Below are positions 6,129 to 11,536 of a stretch of DNA of 11,536 nt, one piece after another (position 1 is the first letter of the stretch; each line of letters begins with the position of its first letter). Source of the stretch: Bacteroidota bacterium (GTDB lineage Bacteria; Bacteroidota; Bacteroidia; Flavobacteriales; Schleiferiaceae); NCBI GenBank assembly GCA_005786915.1, contig SYCM01000082.1, positions 1 through 11,536 of the forward strand, in the 5' to 3' direction. A program made the position numbers and the translations under genes. Below the pieces are notes generated by a model. It was not told the DNA's origin and ran no database searches. It saw only the letters and a program-made list of their open reading frames with translations.

Positions 6129-8384
6129 TTACTTTTCAATCATATTTAAGGCTGAGCCTGCCTTAAACCACGAAATCTGCTGGGCATTATAGCTGTGGTT
6201 GGCGGCGATGCGGTCCTCACTTCCGTCGTCATGGCGGAACACCAGTGTCAACGGCTTACCCGGAGCAAAATCAATAAGGTCGGCGAAGTCCACGACGTCG
6301 CGTTCTTGAATCTTGTCGTAGTCAGCCTCGTTCGCAAAGGTCAGAGCAAGCATGCCCTGCTTTTTGAGATTGGTCTCGTGGATGCGGGCGAAGCTCTTCA
6401 CCAGCACGGCGCGAACGCCGAGGTGGCGTGGCTGCATGGCCGCGTGCTCGCGCGACGATCCTTCACCGTAGTTCTGGTCGCCCACTACAAGCGTGGGGAT
6501 TCCAGCGGCCTTGTAGGCGCGCTGCACGGCCGGAACTTCATCGTATTCGCCGGTTAACTGGTTCAAGACCTTGTTGGTCTCGCCATTGAACGCGTTGACT
6601 GCACCGATCAGCGTGTTGTTGGCGATGTTGTCGAGGTGACCGCGGTAGCGCAACCAGGGACCGGCCATCGAAATATGGTCGGTAGTGCACTTGCCTTGGG
6701 CCTTGATAAGCACTTTAGCGCCGGTAATGTTGGAACCATCCCACGCTGCGAAGGGCTCGAGGAGCTGCAGGCGCTGGCTCTCCGGCTTGACGTCGACTAC
6801 CACAGAGCTTCCGTCCTCAGCCGGAGCTTGGTAACCAGCATCCTCTACAGCGTATCCGCGAGCGGGAAGCTCGTCGCCGCTGGGCGGGTCGAGCATCACG
6901 CGCTCTCCGTTGGCGTTCACCAGCGTGTCTTTGAGCGGATTGAATCCAAGGTCACCCGCGATGGCGAGGGCCGTGACAAGCTCCGGAGAACCGACAAACG
7001 CGTGAGTGTTTGGGTTTCCGTCGGCGCGCTTGCTGAAGTTGCGGTTGAAGGAGTGAACAATCGTGTTCTTCTCTTGCTTGTCGGCACCCTCACGAGCCCA
7101 CTGGCCGATGCAGGGTCCGCAAGCATTAGCGAACACTTTACCGCCAATCTCTTCGAATACGTCGAGTAGTCCGTCGCGCTCAGCTGTGAAGCGAACTTGC
7201 TCGGAACCCGGAGTGATGCTGTACTCCGCGGCAACCTTGAGGCCTTTGGCCTTGGCCTGACGCGCAATCGAAGCCGCGCGGGTCATGTCTTCGTACGATG
7301 AGTTGGTACATGAACCAATGAGACCAACCTCGACCTTCATGGGCCAACCGTTCTTTTCGGCAAGGGCGCGTACTTCAGAAATGGGGGTCGCCAAGTCGGG
7401 CGTGAACGGCCCGTTCAAGTGGGGTTCGAGGGTGCTCAGGTCGATTTCGATGACTTGATCAAAGTACTTAGAGGGGTCGGCGTACACTTCGGCGTCACCG
7501 GTGAGTTCGTCGCGCAGGCCATTGGCCAAGTTGGCAACTTCGGCGCGACCCGTGGCACGCAGGTAGCGTTCCATGCTGTCGTCGTAGCCAAACGTAGAGG
7601 TGGTGGCGCCCACCTCGGCGCCCATATTGCAGATGGTTCCTTTTCCGGTGCAGCTGAGGGACTCTGCGCCATCGCCGAAGTATTCAATGATGGCGCCCGT
7701 TCCGCCCTTTACCGTCAAGATGCCGGCAACCTTCAGAATGACGTCTTTAGCGGAGGTCCAACCGTTCATACGCCCGGTGAGCTTGACCCCAATCAGTTTG
7801 GGGAACTTGAGCTCCCAGGGCATGCCAGCCATCACGTCTACTGCGTCGGCGCCGCCCACTCCGATGGCGACCATTCCGAGGCCGCCGGCGTTGACGGTGT
7901 GCGAATCCGTACCGATCATCATGCCGCCGGGGAAGGCGTAGTTTTCTAGGACCACCTGGTGAATGATGCCGGCGCCCGGCTTCCAGAACCCGATGCCGTA
8001 CTTGTTCGAAACTGAAGCCAAGAAGTTGAATACTTCATTGGATTTATTGATTGACTCCTGAAGGTCGGAGGTGGCACCCACGCGGGCCTGAATCAAGTGG
8101 TCGCAATGGACCGTCGAGGGCACCGCTACTTTTTTACGGCCCGCCGACATGAACTGAAGCAGGGCCATTTGGGCCGTCGCGTCCTGCATGGCCACGCGGT
8201 CTGGGGCAAAGTCGACGTACGAGGCTCCGCGCTGAAAGGCCTCCTTAACCTCGCCCTCCCAAAGGTGAGCATACAAAATTTTCTCAGAGAGCGTCAAGGG
8301 GCGGCCCAGCACGGTGCGGGCGGCCTTCACTTTGGATTCGTAACCGGCGTAAAACGCTTGAATTTTATCTAGATCAAAAACCAT
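6129..8384 (-). CDS. Aconitate hydratase, mitochondrial type
   Basis: A cytoplasmic TCA-cycle enzyme that interconverts citrate and isocitrate through a [4Fe-4S] cluster. At 751 aa it matches the mitochondrial-type aconitases rather than the longer AcnA/IRP or AcnB types. Cluster ligands are C359 (GSCTNSS), C422 and C425 (ACGPCIG). Active-site loops include DSHTVNAGG (160-168), the HCD of VHCDH (93-95), SFNRNFSKR (445-453) and, in the C-terminal swivelling domain, YGEGSSREHAA (639-649). All key residues seem present and the gene is intact. The ATG at 8384 starts a normal N-terminus (MVFDLDKIQ). An exact TAnnTTTG lies 16 nt upstream and an intrinsic terminator follows, so it is probably transcribed alone. 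No gene symbol is given because this type is variously called acn or acnA. Confidence 0.96.
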   Translation of the reverse strand: MVFDLDKIQAFYAGYESKVKAARTVLGRPLTLSEKILYAHLWEGEVKEAFQRGASYVDFAPDRVAMQDATAQMALLQFMSAGRKKVAVPSTVHCDHLIQARVGATSDLQESINKSNEVFNFLASVSNKYGIGFWKPGAGIIHQVVLENYAFPGGMMIGTDSHTVNAGGLGMVAIGVGGADAVDVMAGMPWELKFPKLIGVKLTGRMNGWTSAKDVILKVAGILTVKGGTGAIIEYFGDGAESLSCTGKGTICNMGAEVGATTSTFGYDDSMERYLRATGRAEVANLANGLRDELTGDAEVYADPSKYFDQVIEIDLSTLEPHLNGPFTPDLATPISEVRALAEKNGWPMKVEVGLIGSCTNSSYEDMTRAASIARQAKAKGLKVAAEYSITPGSEQVRFTAERDGLLDVFEEIGGKVFANACGPCIGQWAREGADKQEKNTIVHSFNRNFSKRADGNPNTHAFVGSPELVTALAIAGDLGFNPLKDTLVNANGERVMLDPPSGDELPARGYAVEDAGYQAPAEDGSSVVVDVKPESQRLQLLEPFAAWDGSNITGAKVLIKAQGKCTTDHISMAGPWLRYRGHLDNIANNTLIGAVNAFNGETNKVLNQLTGEYDEVPAVQRAYKAAGIPTLVVGDQNYGEGSSREHAAMQPRHLGVRAVLVKSFARIHETNLKKQGMLALTFANEADYDKIQERDVVDFADLIDFAPGKPLTLVFRHDDGSEDRIAANHSYNAQQISWFKAGSALNMIEK

Positions 8385-8400
8385 AATTGCGGAATTTTTA

Positions 8401-8408
8401 CAAAATTA
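8401..8408 (-). promoter_or_regulatory. Candidate Bacteroidota -7 element for aconitase
   Basis: TAATTTTG is an exact TAnnTTTG match ending 16 nt before the aconitase ATG, implying a short 5' leader of about 10 nt. No clear TTG was found at the usual -33 distance. The gene-free gap (8385-8477) is AT-rich compared with its surroundings and also holds a direct repeat of ACGCCG (8407-8412 and 8418-8423). Confidence 0.55.
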
Positions 8409-8477
8409 CGCCGCAAAACGCCGTTATTGTCTTCGATTTTTCAAGAAATCACGCAGAAATTCTAAAATTTTCGCTAC

Positions 8478-9302
8478 TTAGCGCAGAGTGCGGAACGGGA
8501 AGCTCCACACGCCTTCAACCCCCTCTGTGTAGACCCAGTAGGTGCCCGAAGGAAGAAAATGGGTCGGTAGGCTGAGTTCGGCAACGTCCCAAGTTCCGCG
8601 CAAGAAAACGCGGCCCGAAGCGTCCACGACAGCAAAGGAACGGGAATGATTGGTTTGCGCGCGAATCAGGCGAATTTGGTCGGCGGACTGGGCCCAAGTG
8701 TAGCCGTCGAGGCTGCGGTTCTCGTCAACCCCAATCCAGATGTGGCCTGCGAACATAAGGCTGTCGTCGGCGGCCTGAAATCCAGCGTCTTTGAGCGTGA
8801 AGGATTTGCCGTCTGCAGCAATGGCAAGGCGCACCCAGCCGTTGACCACGGTATCGTTGACGTTGCGGCGCACCGCGAGGAATCCGTCGGTGTAGGGCGA
8901 CTGCCACTGAACGAAGGGGTCGTGTTGGCCGGCGAAGCGGTAGTCGAGGTATCCGAGGAAGCTCGGAGTGGCAAATCCTTGCCAGAGCGAAGAGGAACGC
9001 GAAATGGAATCCCCCACCGCCAGGCGGTCGGGGTAGTAGTACGAGCCGCGCTTTTGACCAGCGACCTGAATGCGTGCGCTGTCCAGCGGCGACACATAGA
9101 CCACCGACATTAATCCGGTGGTTCCCGTGTCGCGCAGCAGGGTGAAGCGCAGGTCCATCACGCTGTCGTTGTTGAAGTCCACATCGGCAAAACCAAGGTT
9201 GGTGGCCACCGTGGTGTCGATAAAATCGTGGTAGACGTACTGGGCGGTTGCCATAGAAATTCCGGCAAACCAAAGCACTAACGCGGCATAAATCTTGGTC
9301 AT
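8478..9302 (-). CDS. Secreted protein with a T9SS-like C-terminal tail
   Basis: A 274-aa protein of unknown function. The signal peptide MTKIYAALVLWFAGISMATA (1-20) is followed by Q21, a likely cleavage site. Near the N-terminus, DVDFNNDSVMDLRF (40-53) resembles the Asp/Asn-rich calcium loops of FG-GAP or dockerin-like repeats. The middle is predicted to be beta-rich and has no family I recognise. The last 55 residues (VVDASGR, a short strand, then LPSGTYWVY, and a final basic strand) resemble a type IX secretion sorting domain, though the usual YPNP entry motif is missing. The start at 9302 is chosen because the signal peptide begins there; the frame extends to 9344. It is divergent from the FtsX-type permease across 59 nt and ends 93 nt before aconitase. 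Export to the cell surface or medium is inferred. Confidence 0.75.
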   Translation of the reverse strand: MTKIYAALVLWFAGISMATAQYVYHDFIDTTVATNLGFADVDFNNDSVMDLRFTLLRDTGTTGLMSVVYVSPLDSARIQVAGQKRGSYYYPDRLAVGDSISRSSSLWQGFATPSFLGYLDYRFAGQHDPFVQWQSPYTDGFLAVRRNVNDTVVNGWVRLAIAADGKSFTLKDAGFQAADDSLMFAGHIWIGVDENRSLDGYTWAQSADQIRLIRAQTNHSRSFAVVDASGRVFLRGTWDVAELSLPTHFLPSGTYWVYTEGVEGVWSFPFRTLR

Positions 9303-9361
9303 TTCGGCTGCAAAGGTGCAAAATGTAGACCACGCACGCACCATTACCTTTACACTAACCT

Positions 9362-10615
9362 ATGGCTCGTCTTTCTGCACCCGTACTCTTCGAAGCTTTG
9401 CGCATGGCCGTGCAGGCGCTACAGGCCCAAATGCTGCGGGCCGTGCTCACGGCGCTGATCATCGCCATCGGGATAACCGCTTTGGTGGGCATGCTCACGG
9501 CGACCAGCGTCATGGAGGGCTCGATCACCAAGCAGTTTTCAAGTATGGGCGCGACGACCTTCACTATTCAGCAGGGTGGAATGCAGATTCAAATTGGCCG
9601 TCGCGGCATCAAAGAGAAGCCCCAACCCCCTATTCCGCTGCTTCAAGCCCTCAAGCTTCGCGACCGCATGGCCGCCGAAGGATTGGTCGCAAGCGTAGGT
9701 GACAACGTGGCGGGAGCCATGGAAGTGCAGCACGAAGGCGTCAAAACCAACCCCAACGTCAACATTCACGCGGCCGATGCCGACTACCCGACCACGCAGG
9801 GCCTCGAGGTGGCTGAAGGGCGGTTTTTTTCGTCAGCCGAGCAGAACGAGGCCCGCGCTGTGGCGGTGCTAGGTTCCGACGTGGCCGGCAAGCTGTTTCC
9901 CGAGGGCAATGCTCTGGGCAAAGTGATTCGCGTCGGTGCAAAGCCCTATGCGGTCGTGGGCGTGACCGCACCCAAAGGCAGCAGTTCGTTTATGTCGAGC
10001 GACCAAGTGGTCTACTTGCCTTTGCGCACCGCCCACTTGGCCTTTGCAGACCCCTCGGCCAGCTACGTGATCAGCATCAAGGCGCCTGATGCGGAATCGC
10101 TCGACGCCAGCATCGCCCGGGCGACCGCCGTGATGCGCTCCGTGCGCCGCCTCAAGCCGGGCGCCGAAAACAACTTCAATGTGCGCCGAAGCGACAGCAT
10201 CTCGGCCATGCTGATTGAGTCGCTGAGTTCGGTAAGTACCGGGGCCGCCCTGATCGCGCTCATCACGCTGCTCGGAGCGTCCATTGCGCTTATGAACATT
10301 ATGCTCGTCAGCGTCACCGAGCGCACCCGAGAAATCGGCACCCGAAAGGCTCTGGGCGCAAGCGCGCAGGTAATCGTCGTGCAGTTTTTGGCCGAAGCGG
10401 TGCTCGTCAGCGTGCTGGGCGGCGTCGCCGGAATCATTTTGGGGCTGGCCGTGGGCAACGGTTTGGCCTTTGCCATGGATGCCGACACCGTCTTCCCCAT
10501 TCAGTGGATGCTGCTGGCCCTCGCCGTTTCGGTGGCCGTGGGCATTCTTTCGGGCTGGTATCCCGCCAAAAAGGCGGCCGCCCTCGACCCCATTGAAGCC
10601 CTTCGGTATGAATGA
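9362..10615 (+). CDS. MacB/FtsX-type ABC transporter permease
   Basis: An inner-membrane permease of 417 aa with the four-helix MacB layout. TM1 lies at about 27-46, a large periplasmic domain at 49-285, TM2 at 294-317, TM3 at 341-366 and TM4 at 382-400. Family signatures are MNIMLVSVTERTREIGTRKA (311-330) and the terminal GWYPAKKAAALDPIEALRYE (398-417). Such permeases work as mechanotransmitters with a LolD/MacB-like ATPase and often an adaptor, in export or lipoprotein-type processes. No such ATPase or adaptor lies beside it in the window. The ATG at 9362 has no Shine-Dalgarno; a TACCTTTA at 9345-9352 is one base off the -7 consensus. Its stop overlaps the start of the next gene by 8 nt. 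The substrate is unknown. Confidence 0.9.
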   Translation: MARLSAPVLFEALRMAVQALQAQMLRAVLTALIIAIGITALVGMLTATSVMEGSITKQFSSMGATTFTIQQGGMQIQIGRRGIKEKPQPPIPLLQALKLRDRMAAEGLVASVGDNVAGAMEVQHEGVKTNPNVNIHAADADYPTTQGLEVAEGRFFSSAEQNEARAVAVLGSDVAGKLFPEGNALGKVIRVGAKPYAVVGVTAPKGSSSFMSSDQVVYLPLRTAHLAFADPSASYVISIKAPDAESLDASIARATAVMRSVRRLKPGAENNFNVRRSDSISAMLIESLSSVSTGAALIALITLLGASIALMNIMLVSVTERTREIGTRKALGASAQVIVVQFLAEAVLVSVLGGVAGIILGLAVGNGLAFAMDADTVFPIQWMLLALAVSVAVGILSGWYPAKKAAALDPIEALRYE

Positions 10616-11435
10616 CGTGCGTGAAGTTTCAGCCCACGACCCCTGGTGGAAGGCGAGTCGCGCGAGCCTTCGCCAAGGCCGGTCGCTTGCTCTGGCCTTT
10701 GCCCGGCGCGACCTGCAGCTGCGCTACACCCAAACCCGACTAGGTTGGCTTTGGGCCGTCGTGCAGCCTGTGGCCCTCATCGCGGCCTTAACCGTGGTTT
10801 TGGGACGGGTGTTTGGTCTTCCGCCCGACGGCCTTCGGCAGTTTGGGCTAAACCTCGCGGTGGCCCTGCCCGGGTGGATCTGGTTTCAATTTACGGTCAG
10901 CCAAGGCGCCCAGAGCTTGATTGCCAACCAGGCCCTCGTCAGCAAATCGGCTTTTCCTCGGTCGGCCCTCGCCAACGCCAAGGCCCTAGTCGGATTTGTA
11001 GACTATGCCGTGGGATCGTCTGTGGTATTACTGGGTCTCGTACTCGCCGGGGCGGCCCAAACTTCGGCCCTGGTGCGCGTTCCCTTGGCGGCAGCGTACA
11101 CCGCGATGGCGGCACTGGGGTGGGCCTACTTGCTCGCCGCCGTGAGCGTGCGCCGGCGCGACGTGCTCGCCGTGCTGCCGATGCTCCTGCAAATTTTGTT
11201 TTTCGTCAGTCCCGTCGCCCTGCCTTCGGCCAACTTTGAGCCCAAGGGCTGGGGCCTGCTTTACTGGTTCAATCCGGCCGTGGCCATGGCCGACGCCTAC
11301 CGATGGGCCTGGCTGGGGTGGGACGTATGGCAACCCGCCCACGCCCTTTCGTTTGCTTCGGGCGGACTTTCCTTCGCTGCGGGCATATTGGCTTTGCGCT
11401 GGCGCGCGCGCCGTCTAAACGAGTTTTTGGGATGA
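10608..11435 (+). CDS. ABC-2 type polysaccharide export permease (Wzm/RfbA/TagG-like)
   Basis: An inner-membrane permease of 275 aa, the usual size for Wzm-type exporters of O-antigen, capsule or teichoic acid precursors. The signature FARRDLQLRYTQTRLGWLWA (31-50) and VVQP (51-54) are followed by GWIWFQFTVSQGAQSLIANQ (89-108) and SKSAFPRSAL (112-121). The C-terminal part has LFFVSPVALP and WFNPAVAMADAYR, both typical. Five to six membrane segments are visible. The start at 10608 gives a natural cytoplasmic N-terminus; the frame also extends far upstream inside the previous gene. It overlaps the FtsX-type permease by 8 nt (ATGAATGA) and the following ABC ATPase by 4 nt (ATGA), so all three are probably translationally coupled. 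Sugar substrate unknown. Confidence 0.9.
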   Translation: MNDVREVSAHDPWWKASRASLRQGRSLALAFARRDLQLRYTQTRLGWLWAVVQPVALIAALTVVLGRVFGLPPDGLRQFGLNLAVALPGWIWFQFTVSQGAQSLIANQALVSKSAFPRSALANAKALVGFVDYAVGSSVVLLGLVLAGAAQTSALVRVPLAAAYTAMAALGWAYLLAAVSVRRRDVLAVLPMLLQILFFVSPVALPSANFEPKGWGLLYWFNPAVAMADAYRWAWLGWDVWQPAHALSFASGGLSFAAGILALRWRARRLNEFLG

Positions 11436-11536
11436 GTCCGCGCATTCAGGCCGTGAACCTCGGCAAAAACTTGGGAGGGCGCTGGGCCCTGCGGCGCCTC
11501 GACCTGCAGCTGAACGAGGGCGAAGTCCTCGGCATC
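11432..11536 (+). CDS. ABC transporter ATP-binding protein (5' part only)
   Basis: The first 35 codons are in the window, starting at an ATG that overlaps the TGA of the Wzm-like permease by 4 nt. The residues (NLGKNLGGRWALRRLDLQL, then EGEVLGI) are the normal approach to the Walker A loop of an ABC ATPase. The Walker A itself lies beyond the window edge. Coupling with the permease suggests it is the Wzt-type partner for polysaccharide export. Whether it has the C-terminal carbohydrate-binding domain of some Wzt proteins cannot be seen. Confidence 0.85.
   Translation, partial: MSPRIQAVNLGKNLGGRWALRRLDLQLNEGEVLGI

Noticed and set aside
8385..8477. Terminator or small RNA between the secreted protein and aconitase
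   Set aside because: Only short AT-rich inverted repeats are present and no GC-rich stem with a T tract. Beyond the -7 element and a small direct repeat I see nothing.
10470..10607. N-terminal extension of the Wzm-like permease
   Set aside because: These 46 codons lie in another frame of the MacB-like permease and give a Pro/Trp-rich sequence unlike the family. The ATG at 10608 gives the normal N-terminus.
1..11536. CRISPR array, tRNA, rRNA, insertion sequence or phage genes
   Set aside because: No regularly spaced repeats, cloverleaf-like sequences, transposase motifs or integrase motifs were seen on either strand.

Overview
The window looks like a chromosomal segment of a fairly GC-rich member of the Bacteroidota, perhaps a marine or freshwater flavobacterium-like lineage, though the exact family cannot be read from the sequence. 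The evidence is: a DUF5777 beta-barrel protein, a Bacteroidota-type family; a secreted protein with what looks like a type IX secretion tail; exact copies of the Bacteroidota -7 promoter element TAnnTTTG just before several start codons; and almost no Shine-Dalgarno sequences. No mobile element, CRISPR array, tRNA or rRNA was found, and no gene-free stretch exceeds 300 bases.

Layout, left to right. (1) A plus-strand AstE/aspartoacylase-like zinc hydrolase converges on a minus-strand L-2-hydroxyglutarate oxidase (lhgO); a 7-bp tandem repeat sits between their ends. (2) A compact minus-strand cluster, read right to left: heme c lipoprotein (4716-4348), YceI-family lipocalin (4346-3807), DUF5777 beta-barrel (3814-2924), and a two-module heme c lipoprotein (2927-2271). 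Spacing is 1 nt, then 8-nt and 4-nt overlaps, and a strong hairpin follows. (3) Upstream of it on the same strand lies an Atg22/UMF1-type MFS transporter, and before that mitochondrial-type aconitase with a clear intrinsic terminator. (4) A secreted protein with a T9SS-like tail lies upstream of aconitase. (5) Divergent from it, a plus-strand run holds a MacB/FtsX-type permease, a Wzm-type polysaccharide-export permease and the first 35 codons of an ABC ATPase, joined by 8-nt and 4-nt overlaps.

How the genes may work together. Aconitase and LhgO both serve 2-oxoglutarate/TCA-cycle metabolism: LhgO returns L-2-hydroxyglutarate to 2-oxoglutarate and passes electrons to the membrane. The heme lipoprotein/YceI/DUF5777 cluster is the least understood part. 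Its contents suggest an envelope redox or lipid-carrier module with periplasmic or surface hemes, an isoprenoid-binding lipocalin and an outer-membrane barrel, but this role is inference. The right-hand ABC genes probably export a cell-surface polysaccharide.

Several open frames extend upstream of the likely true start. The starts given here were chosen from signal peptides, lipoboxes and gene overlaps.
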